Positions 51,620-61,589 of a stretch of DNA of 64,000 nucleotides are shown piece by piece. The notes below the pieces were generated by a model that was not told where the DNA came from, searched no databases, and saw only the letters and a list, made by a program, of their open reading frames with translations. The DNA is from Hippophae tibetana (lineage: Eukaryota; Streptophyta; Magnoliopsida; Rosales; Elaeagnaceae), in assembly GCA_037013495.1 (NCBI GenBank), contig CM072807.1, forward strand, positions 5,749,001 through 5,813,000. The letters are read 5' to 3'. Position numbers and translations under genes: made by a program. Position 1 is the first letter of the stretch. The number at the start of each line of letters is the position of its first letter.

Positions 51620-54420
51620 CAACATGCTTAGGATTTTCAAACTTTTTTTCATAGTTTGTTCTCAGTCTCTCGATAGTTACTATTTTATCACCTCCTTCAA
51701 TCTGCATTCTTGTACAATATGAGACGAAAAACTCAAAAGCATCAGACTTATCTTTAAAAAAATCTACCTAAGTGAAGCGAGAAAAGTCATCTATTGCAAC
51801 TATGATATATTTCTTACCTCTAATATTTTCTGTTCTTATAGGATCCATGAGATTAATATATATCAATTCTAATACTCTGTTTGTATTGATACTCTTGATC
51901 TTCTTATGAGATATCCTAATTTGTTTACCCAATTAACATGGTCCAAGTGTTTTGATTTTTGGGAGAATAGGTAGACCACACATAGTCTCATTTTTACTTA
52001 ATCTAATCAGATCTTTAAAATTCATACGACCTAGATTTTTGTGCCATAAGGTAGTTTAATCATTGCTAGCTTGGTTACATGTTATTGTGGGTGATGTGTC
52101 AATGCAATAACAATTATCATATGATCAAATTTCCTTAATCATACATTCACCCTTTCGATATGTTACAATGCAACGATCTTTTGTAAATTACACGCTGAAG
52201 TCATTATCACATATTTGACTTATGTTAATCAAGTTTGCTTTGAGTTCTTTCACATATAAAACTTCATCAAGTTTAAAGATACCCTCTATTTGAAAAGAGT
52301 ATTTCTCAACAATTTTAGATGTTTTACCATCACCAAAGGTAATTATTCCTTCTTTGTATTCTTCAAAGGTTTTAAACAAAGAATGGTTCCCATTCATATG
52401 TCTAGAGCATCCACTATCAAAATATCAAACAATATTTGATTTAGCTTTAAAAGCTTTGTGGGCCAGAAAGTAGGGCAACTCAGACTTCTTAACTCATCCT
52501 CTTTTAATTTTAAAGTTTGAACTACTAGCACTACTACAAAAATGGATATTTAAGTCGTTATGTAAAGTCGGTTCATCACGTGAACCGACTTTACAACGGT
52601 TAACCACGTGAATCGACTTTACATTTTAAGTCACTCAATTTAAAGTCAATTTTTAACCGACTTTAAAGCTTATTTTTGTAGTAGTGTAGTTTCTTAGGTT
52701 CTTTTTTTGTATAGTTCTTACAGTAAAAAAATTACATTTGAATTTTTTTAAGGTGTCTTAGAAACATTTATATTTGCGATAGAATCATAGGTATAAAGAA
52801 ATCTACACTTAGGTCTAATATGTCATTTCCTACGACAATGGTAATAGACGAGAACAAACTGAATTTTCTCAGAGTAATAAGGTGTAGAAATTACCTTTCC
52901 TGCTAAAGCAACGATGGGTTTTACAAATTAAGTTTTGGATAATGAAGGTGTTGACTGCTCATCTATGTATAAACAACCTCTCTTATCTTTATGTGGCTTT
53001 TCATAGTCTAGTATTTTGGTCAATTTTTCAATGTCTGTACTCAAATTCCTCACTACCTCTTTAATAATAAAGTTCTTGGCTATTTGTTTTCTTCATTGGT
53101 TTCTGTAAGACTCAAATTCAGGGAATTAATATGTTCAGACAGTTCCTTCTTATCTTTCTATAGGCTAGAAGATTTTTTTTGTGAACATTTATGATATCAT
53201 TAAGTTTAGTTACTTTAAAAAGTAATGTATCTCTCTCTTTCCTAGCACCTAGACAATTCATGAATAATTTATCGTAATTCGATACATTGAACTTAAATAG
53301 TAAGAGATAAGAGTTTACTTGCTCATTTTCTTCATTCGAGTCAAAGTCATTGTGGTGTGCTTTGTTAGTTATGGTGAAGACACAATAGTTAGTGTCATCA
53401 TCCTTTTAAGTCAATAGCATTATCTTGCTCACTTTCTATGTCATTGGGTGTAGCATTAAAGGCTTTCCCAAATTTCTTTTTATTGTTTGCACATTCAGGA
53501 GAAATATGACCAAAGTCTTTACAGGTAAAGCATTGAGGACTAATGGACTTAATTTTCTTACCATTAGGGCTAGAAGGCTTGATTCCCTTGACTTTCAGTC
53601 CCTCGAATGATTAGATTATCCCTTGTTAGATTGGTTATTATATTGACCCTTCTTTTTCAAAAACTTAAATTTTTGTGCTAACAAGACTAGTGACTCATCA
53701 TTCATATTCTCATCACTATCAAAGATGTCTTTTTTGGAATATTTAAATGTCACATCCTTGTTTTTCTTGAGTGGATCAAAAGTAAGCTCATAGGTTTTGA
53801 TTGACCAGACAAGTTCATGAATGTTTAGTGTGTCCACATTATTGATTTCTTTTGTCGTTGTAACTTTCATCTTGTTGTCTGTTGTTAAGAAGCTTAGGAG
53901 TTTGAGTACTTGTATAAATTGTGGAATTTTCTCACCAAGGTTAGAACAAGTATTAGTAATATCACAAAAACGAGCATAAAATTGACCAAAAGTTTCAGTG
54001 TTGCTCATTTCAATGGAATCAAATTAAGATGTTAGCAATTTCAATTTTGTTTGTTTCACTTGAAAAGTTCCATCATGAGTAAGAGTAAGTGCATTCCATG
54101 CATCTTTAACAGTCTCATAGTCAGAGATGCGAGCATAGAATTGACTAAAAATTTCAAGAGTCTAGTCTTTTCTTGGCTTTATGGTTATTACATCATCTTT
54201 CGTTACCGAAGTTTGTTCCCAACCATCAAGAATAACATCTCATACTTTTTTCATTTTGTTTGAGAAAAGCTTGTGTGCGAGCCTTCCAATAAGGATAATT
54301 ATACCCATTAAAGAGTAAGGATCTAACAGATGATCTGCCTTATTTCATTTGGTTCATAAGTAGGATTGTGTCTCTAAGAATCAAAAGTGTGTCTAGTGTT
54401 AGCTTTGATATTAATTGAAA
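51620..54420 (-). mobile_element. Ty1/copia gag-integrase fragment, minus strand
   Basis: On the minus strand the order is a tRNA-Met-type primer site ('aatatcaaagctaacac', near 54400) and then a UBN2-type gag whose best frame is 54008-53616 ('TFGQFYARFCDITNTCSNLG'). An intact zinc knuckle 'CFTCKDFGHISPEC' lies near 53490-53532, and a pre-integrase/protease segment at 52397-52188 ('LYVKELKANLINISQICDND'). The start of the integrase core follows ('KKYIIVAIDDFSRFT', near 51780-51830). The sequence then ends at about 51620 where gypsy sequence begins. Reverse transcriptase and RNase H are missing. A CACTA-type MITE is inserted at 52529-52686. The LTR should extend rightward from 54417 to perhaps 55000; its far end was not found. 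Confidence 0.8.
52529..52686. mobile_element. CACTA-type MITE, 158 bases, with TAG target duplication
   Basis: The termini are perfect inverted repeats, cactactacaaaaat and its complement attttttgtagtagtg-like right end (…atttttgtagtagtg). The flanking bases are tag on both sides (52526-52528 and 52687-52689), the 3-base duplication expected of CACTA elements. Inside lies a 12-base inverted pair (aaagtcggttca and tgaaccgacttt) separated by tcacg, so the element can fold back strongly. Shorter 'gactttaa' arms recur toward both ends. Confidence 0.9.
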
Positions 54421-55560
54421 GTTTATAAAATACAAACCTAATTAACCTAGAGGGTGTGAATAAGTTCTTTTTAATTTTTATCAATTTATAATTTAATAAC
54501 CTAAATAAAGTGACTAGGTATGCAATCACGTGTAAAAATAAGTGTGAAAATGAAAAAATAACACACGATATTTTTAGGTAGTAACAACTTAGGTCACAAT
54601 CATGACCTAAGAAGAAAACTACCGATCCACCGGACCACCTAATTTTCCAATATGAAATCAAATATTAAGTATAAATTTAGTCTTATGCTACCCTCCTTAG
54701 GATATTGTCCCAATATACCTTACTTACGAGCCCCTACTCTATTTTCACATTTTCTAATATTAGTGCGAGCGGTATCCAGATCAATATTTTAATAAGTTTC
54801 CTACCAATCAAAACGTTCACGAATCAATTGAAGAAGAATTAGCACAAAAAACACAAGTACTTGTGTGTGCTCTATAATGGATTTAATAATGAATAATTAT
54901 AACTAGATAATTCAAAACATATATCACTTAAATCAAATTAACTAACAAATCTTAAAGCAATTAAATTAAACATATGTTCATTATTGATAAAGATTAATAA
55001 TCAGATCAAATAATTATAATATGACACACAATTAATTATGAGATAAATAATAATACAATCAAATTAAATAATTATGAGATAAGTAATAATGTATATAAAA
55101 ATATGATAAATAATAATATATAATGTAAATTTAATAAGAAAAATTATACAACATATATTTAAAATTAAGCTAAAATTAAGCTAAAAGTAAGATAAAATGA
55201 GATAAAATAATATTTAAATAAAATAAGATAATATTAGATTATAAACCTATTAAAGATACTAAGATGTGAGATAATGAAATAGCTTACTTTATATCTCTAT
55301 TTTTTAACTAATTTTTCATTAATATACTTATAATTATTATCAATTTTTTTGCATTAATAGGTAGAAAAATTAAATAATATATATTTTTTATAAAATAACT
55401 TAAAATAATTCATAGCATCAAACAATTAATTATTCTGAATGGGTAGTTTTTTTACCTTCCCTTATTCATCCTCTTTTTTTTTTTACCCTAATTCTCAAAT
55501 CTAACCTTCTTAAATTCAGTTCGATTGGTAAATAAAATTATTAAGTTTCGAATTTATCTA
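54421..55560. other. Probable copia LTR continuation and AT-rich DNA before FKBP15
   Basis: The left part (54421 to about 55000) is likely the LTR belonging to the minus-strand copia fragment; its internal end phrase 'cctctaggttaattagg' (minus strand) is typical of copia LTR ends. From 55000 the sequence is AT-rich with no reading frame. Confidence 0.45.
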
Positions 55561-55586
55561 GAAAAAAAAGAGAAAAAACCTAAACT

Positions 55587-55652
55587 CACGTGGATTGACC
55601 AATGAGAGGAGATTTATACGTCGACTAACCAATGAGGAGTTATACACGTGTT
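55587..55652 (+). promoter_or_regulatory. CACGTG and CCAAT motif cluster upstream of FKBP15
   Basis: CACGTGG (55587-55593) is followed by CCAAT (55599-55603). A second CCAAT (55629-55633) is followed by ACACGTGT (55645-55652). The pairing resembles ER-stress elements, in which NF-Y (CCAAT) and bZIP factors (CACG) bind together, although the spacings differ slightly from the canonical ones. The phrase 'accaatgag-ggag-ttata' is present twice, suggesting local duplication. Function is inferred. Confidence 0.4.
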
Positions 55653-55763
55653 TTTTTTTTGGGGCCTCACAAGAGAAGAAGAAGGGCTTGAGCCTAATAT
55701 AAGTTCGTAGTTTGCTGGTCGATGAACGAGAAGATGGAGTATCTACTGAACTTAAATATTGCA

Positions 55764-58201
55764 ATGAAGGTCGCGCCACTTTGCTTCTTGTTGCTTCTTT
55801 CCATTTCATTAGGTAGTTCGTCTTATTTCCTTCTAAATTAATTCCACTTAAATGTTTAAAAAGCATGCAATTTTCAACGTTATTCATTTTAATATTCTGC
55901 TTCTAGTCTCTATTAGATCCAGCCATTTAAAGATTCATGTCGGTTTAAGTTTTCAAGGATTTTAACACAAGAATGTGTTCTTTATTCTTTCTTTTTTTGT
56001 CCAGCTTCTGCTAAGAAATCTCGCGATGTCACTGAATTGCAAATTGGTGTAAAGGTTAAATTTTATCTCTGTCTCGCCATTTTTTTTTCGTTTTCAGATC
56101 TGAATTTTTGGTTGTATTGCTTGATATTCGAATGAGAATTTCAACTATAGGTACAGATCTTAGTGGTCAAACTGGATAAAAATAGAGAAAAGTGGTAAGA
56201 TCTTAGATTTCAGATGGGAGAGCTATTGGTTTGGTGGTGTTTAAATGTTCGTAAACGATCAGGTCAAGAGTTTTTGTGGGTTTCATTTGTTTTGGGCAAG
56301 GGCTGCGTGGGTTGTGTAGGAAAATGTAAAGGAGTCTTTGATCAATTGGCAAGGCATATCATGATTCGATGCTAAAAGCTACGAGAGTTTGCATTTTAGC
56401 CTTTCCAAGCTGACCCTTGGGACGGCGGTGTTTTCTTGGGCTGAAATGTTAACGCTCATTTATCCTTACCATTAGCAAGTCTGGAATTCTTAATTACTAA
56501 TGTTATTGTTATTTTCTATTAATTATTAGATTGTAAGTTGATAAGGATAGTCCAAGATTGAGTATCTCTGTTTCTTTCATTTTATTTATTGCATTTCATC
56601 TATATCTCTTGTGATTAACTCATTATCCTTTTATTAGATCTTTGGGTTAGTGATTAGTTTTTGGAATATTATCTTCTAATTGTAGGAGAATATGATGTGG
56701 GACGGCTTGGGATGTGGTGAGTGATTTGGAAATTAGGGGAAACAAGATTTAGTAGATAGGCATTTAATGTATAATGGGAGGAATGAAATGATTTGGGGTT
56801 TCTCTGTAAGCCTTTAATGGAGGATCAGTTCGTCAAAGTGCTACAACATTGGGAGGTTATTAGCTCCTTGAAATTTCAAAATATATTTATATCTTGATTT
56901 TCTCTTACTTCTTGAATAAATGAAAGTTTTCTGGCTCATTTAAATATGGAATGTTTTTGCTTTTTCAGTATAAACCCGAAGCATGTGAAGTTCAGGCTCA
57001 CAAAGGTGACAGCGTAAAAGTTCACTACAGGGTAAGTGGTTTTTTCCCCTACCTTCATGTTTTTACCATAATCAAAGTACATTATTATGGAAAGTACCTT
57101 ACTCACCTTGCGTTTATCCTATTATGTCATTAGCAAAAAAAGAGTTTATCCTTTTATGTTCAAGTTTACCATTCACCGTAGCATAAGATTTCTGCTCTAC
57201 AAGTTTAAGATCTTTGGCGTTATGCTACAATGCCAGTTCTACTTTGACTTTTGATAAATTTTGTTTTAAGCATGATTATTATGAGGTAACTAGGAAAAGC
57301 ACACAGACAAAAATTAAATATTAGAGGTTCAAAAATCTCTATTTTTTTGGGTATAAGAATGGCATACCTTTTAATTTGACCCTCAAAGGAATAAGCGTCT
57401 GTGCTTTGAGAAAATTATGATGATGATATTTCTATCAGAGCTTAGCAAATACTTGACAAATTTGTTTTCTGAGTCAAAAGGATCAACTGCATTCGAATTA
57501 CTGTCTTACTTTGTTTCTGTAATATCATGAATGGTTTCTTGTCCTTTCATTAGAGGCATTGATTTATTTATTTTTGCCCCCCACTGAGCTCTGCAGGGAA
57601 CACTCACAGATGGAACTGTTTTTGATTCCAGTTTTGAAAGGAATGATCCCATCCAATTCGAGCTGGGAGCTGGTCAAGTAATCAAAGGTTTGTGTTATAG
57701 AAGGGATATTCACTTGTTTCTAGAATAAAAGCTGTGACAAGGAACATATATTCTAAAATAATGTCATCATTGACTTATCCATCTTTGCAGGATGGGACCA
57801 AGGACTCTTGGGTATGTGCGTCGGTGAGAAGCGAAAATTGAAAATACCTTCTAAACTTGGATATGGTGATCAAGGTTCTCCACCTACCATTCCAGGTGAT
57901 AATTTCTTGCTTATTCTCTTACGTCTAATTATTTGATTAGTTGGGCTGGTTACTATTTTATGTGATCTATTACAAGAGGATCAACAGTTATAATAATAAT
58001 ATTAAATCCAAAGGTTGCACCTTCAATTCAGAGATTTGTTAACTATATGTGCTTTGTATATAAAATAGCTATAAGTTATACGAGTTTAATTGTCGTTTCC
58101 CTTTAATTACAGGTGGGGCAACTCTGATATTCGAAACTGAGCTTGTTGAAGTGGTTGGAAAATCTCCTAGTGTAGGAAAGCCAAGTAATAGCGAGCTGTA
58201 G
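55764..58201 (+). CDS. FKBP15: ER-lumenal FKBP15-type peptidyl-prolyl isomerase
   Basis: Six exons (55764-55812, 56005-56054, 56969-57031, 57597-57687, 57791-57895, 58113-58201) join to 148 residues. FKBP15 proteins are small prolyl cis-trans isomerases of the ER lumen. A signal peptide '[19 protein letters not shown]' is followed by '[10 protein letters not shown]' and one FKBP domain (about 39-135). Binding-pocket residues are in place: '[16 protein letters not shown]', '[16 protein letters not shown]', '[20 protein letters not shown]'. The tail is short and ends NSEL, where Arabidopsis FKBP15 proteins end NDEL and FKBP15-2 has a longer acidic tail. Two earlier in-frame ATGs (55722, 55734) would lengthen the signal peptide's n-region. 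I chose 55764 because it gives the standard signal peptide. It lies head-to-tail with the FKBP62-type gene. Confidence 0.93.
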
Positions 58202-59107
58202 TTGTATGAACAAATTCTTGTCACGCTCTCTCCCTTCTTTTCCCTTTATCTCTCGATTTATCCGTAGAAGTTGTATTCTTGGTTTAATTAAGTGGGTCGA
58301 GACTGTATTTTCAAGTTAAACTTTGGATTTTATGATAAGGGTTTATAGCATTAGCAAGTGGCTTCTATGTTTTTGGTAGTTTTTTTTTATACATCTCAAC
58401 TCACATGCTCCTAACCTTTTCATGCCCAAGTGTTCTTCTTGATCACGTGAGAGGCTACTTTATTAGTATAATAGTCTGCAAGTGAGTTTATTAAGTTTCT
58501 TTCAGTCTCTATATTCATGAATCATGAGTGGTATTTTTGTGTAATGCTCGTAAGTGCTTGATGATTCCCCCTTCCCCTAACCTTTGAAATTGACATGAAA
58601 TTCGTGTTTTTAAGAAATAGTTAATCAGATTATGAAGAGCAAAGACGCTAATTAGATAGGCTTACTAATAATTGTGAATAACAATCCTCAATGTGATTTT
58701 TCTCAATTGTATTATCTTTTTTTAAATCCATTTATTTATAAAGCACTTGTGTGATAATAACTTAACAATAGCGTAATGTTGACGGTGAATGGACAAAGAA
58801 ACCATCCAAGTAAAAAAACAAAATATGGTTCGTATAGACATTCGCTGAAATGTGAACTTAGTAGAAGTTTCAATTCTCAGTTAACAATTTATACTTTTTA
58901 ACATTATTTTTAAGTGTAGATTATTTTGTCTTCGTAAAAATATATTGTTTGAACTTTTATCAAGATTTTTTGTTTTTAGTGTCTATTATTTGAATTTTTG
59001 ATTGAAATTGAGGATTTTTTTACAGGAATTCGATTCTAAGATCATAATAGATGGTTTTGGCATTCATATTTTCAATTTTTTTAAGTTTTTAAGAGATACC
59101 ACTAACA

Positions 59108-59248
59108 ATTTATTCATGCTTTTTTACTAGTTATAAGTACGTGTATTGAATTCATGATGCAAGTGCCCACAAACAAGATTTATTCATGCTTTTTTACTAG
59201 TTATAAGTACGTGTATTGAATTCACGATGCAAGTGCCCACAAACAAGA
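59108..59248. repeat. Tandem duplication, 70-base period, almost perfect
   Basis: Two units starting 'atttattcatgctttttta' (tattcatgct at 59111 and 59181) and ending 'caagtgcccacaaacaaga'. By eye they differ at one base (catgatgc versus cacgatgc), so the duplication is probably recent. Confidence 0.95.
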
Positions 59249-59558
59249 TGTAAACTCATTGTAGTTATTTTATAAGTTTAATTTCTTTAATACTAGTAAA
59301 TATTATATTATATTTTTAACTATGTTTTTGAGGTGTAACACTGTTTAATTTTATGAGGACTCGAAGACAGTTGAAGTCTATGCTGATGCATTCCTAAGTA
59401 ATCCTAACTAATAATTATAACAAATTTTATTGAAATTATTATGGATAATTACACTTACCAATAACAATAATTTTTTTCCCTTGCAAAATAACAAGACGAA
59501 CTTTAAATTATAATTAGTAGGGTGTAAATTTGGAATTCAACTCATGCGAAAATTGACT

Positions 59559-59745
59559 ATTGGCTATTAATTTATATGTGCTTATAATAAAAATTGGCTC
59601 ATAGGACCTTTTTCTTACAAGAATTAGTGAGGTTATTGGCTACTAATTTATATATGCTTATAATAAAAATGGGCTCATAGGACCTTTTTCTTACAAGAAT
59701 TAGTGAGGCTATTGGCTATTAATTTATATGCTTATAATAAAAATA
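59559..59745. repeat. Tandem repeat, 76-base period, about 2.5 units
   Basis: The phrase 'attggcta(t/c)taatttatat' recurs with 'tggc' at 59561, 59637 and 59713. The first two units share 'ggctcataggaccttttt' and 'cttacaagaattagtgagg'. Confidence 0.95.
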
Positions 59746-60289
59746 TTAATAAGAGCAAAAAATAGTTGATGGAGATGAGCCAGGGAGGACATATAAGCTC
59801 ATATTTTTGTTTTTTCAAATAATTTTTTAAAACTCAATACAATTTATATATTTTTACTATTGAAAATATATAATTTATCATTTTAAGTTTAATATTATTT
59901 AAGTTAATTTATAATTAATTAACCTTATTCAACGTTATGTAATGTAATTCAACTTTATTTATTATTATTAAGTATTATTTTTATTTTATAAATTTTAAAA
60001 TATTTTCAATATATATATTTAAAGAGTTTCGTTTTAAAAAAATCGAAATTAACTTTCATTTTTTACTAACAATTGAATAATTCTCAAAATTAAAAATTAA
60101 TTTAAATAAAATATAATGGATAAAATTAATAAAGAAATTCAAATCTTTTTTTCCTTAATAGAAAGCATTAACAAATAATTTAACTTTTTAAAATAGAATT
60201 TACATGTATGTATATATATATATATATATTAATAAAGATTGAATTAATGTGTTTAGATACACGTACTCGTAACGAAGAGTAATGTTATG

Positions 60290-61120
60290 TTTGATTGGAT
60301 GAAATTGAATGAAATTAGAATTAATTTTTTACATTTTTGTGTTTGATTGAGCTTAAAGATGAGAATGTAATGTAATCGATTCTTATAAGAAAATAAATCA
60401 TAATTTCTTCTCCCATTTGAGGAATCATGATTGCATTTCCATATTTTTTTCAATTTTACCCAAATCTCAAATATAATCATAAATTTTAAACTTTAAAATC
60501 CAAAACCTAAAATCCTAAATCTCAAATCCCAAATCCCTATTTAGAAAAATAATAATTTTAACCCTAAATTTTAATCAAAAAATATAATCCCAAACCCTAA
60601 AACATATTTAGAATAATAATAATTTTAATTATAAATCTTAACCCATAAATATAACCTTAAACACTAAACTCCAAATCTCAAATACTAAAACAATAAACCA
60701 TAAACCATAAACACTAAAACTTAATCCATAAATATAACACTAAACTCTAAATCTTATTTAGAAAAATAATAATTTTAACCTTAAAGATTAACTCATAAAT
60801 ATAACCCTAAATCCTTAAACCTTATTTAAAAAAAATAATTTTAATAATATATTTTCTTTTTAAGTAATAATTATTTAGAAAAATAATGATTTCAATAATA
60901 TATTTTTTCGAAAAAAAATAATAACTAAATATTATTATTTAAATTTTACTGAATATAAGTATATTAAGATAATATATTTTGCTTTTCATTTCATTTCATT
61001 TGAGTTGTAAACTAAATATTAATTTATTTTTTTTAATTTTAACTATTAAATCAAACAAAATCATTTATTTTTCTTATATTCTATTCTCGTTTTGATTTTG
61101 GTTATAATTTCATTCCGTGA
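60290..61120. repeat. Dispersed repeat copy B (telomere-like phrases plus AT core)
   Basis: The left edge reads 'tgtttgattggatgaaattg'. A run of 'aaatccc', 'aaccctaaa' and 'cctaaatcc' phrases (60490-60830) comes next, then the same 'tttttaagtaataattattt' core as at 37060 and a 'tttcatttcatttcatt' block. It ends near 'attctattctcgttttg'. This is the same order as copy A near 36770-37330. Probably a non-autonomous transposon family; coding capacity is absent. Confidence 0.6.
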
Positions 61121-61420
61121 TGGGAAGAACATCCAAATATTATTGTGCAATTGGTAAAAAATATTTACCAGCGACATCGTATGCGCCAGTATACGTTAGG
61201 TGATTTTTTACTTGAATTTTCTATCGTCCGATCTATTCATCTCCCGCCAACCTTCATAGATCACCATAAAGTAGCTAGTCAGGTACTCGCCATCTTCTCG
61301 TGTCTCAACTCTCGAGGCAACTCAAACGTGTCATATCCCTAGAACCATCCTTACCGTACATTATAATTCCTTTGAAATGTTCTCTTTCTTTTCTTAAACC
61401 CCAACGACCCTACCCTCAAT

Positions 61421-61436
61421 AGAAGTCTCTAGAACC
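61421..61436 (+). promoter_or_regulatory. Candidate heat-shock element upstream of FKBP62/65
   Basis: aGAAgtCTCtaGAAcc has three alternating five-base modules (nGAAn-nTTCn-nGAAn) with one mismatch (CTC for TTC). It is about 155 bases before the start codon. A second partial element (CTCtaGAA) lies near 61509-61516. Arabidopsis ROF1 and ROF2 are heat-induced; the match here is by eye only. Confidence 0.4.
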
Positions 61437-61589
61437 AATGTTTTCCTTATTTCCAGCCCAATGAAACCTCGCTCTCATTCATATTCTTGACGCTTACTCG
61501 CTTTCACTCTCTAGAAAGCTTGTTGTTTGCTTCTGTGCTACCGGTGCAACTTTTTCACTCTTAGGTAGTGAATTTCGTTCGCCGGAGAA

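Larger units (their letters stand above)
58300..61400. other. Intergenic region between the two FKBP genes
   Basis: About 3 kb without a supportable gene. It contains a 70-base tandem duplication (59108-59248), a 76-base tandem repeat (59559-59745), a (TA)n run (60209-60230) and copy B of a dispersed repeat (about 60290-61120). Confidence 0.6.

Noticed and set aside
60490..60830. Interstitial telomere array
   Set aside because: Exact CCCTAAA units are few and not in register, and the same degenerate phrases occur in the second repeat copy near 36910-37020. A dispersed repeat explains both sites better.
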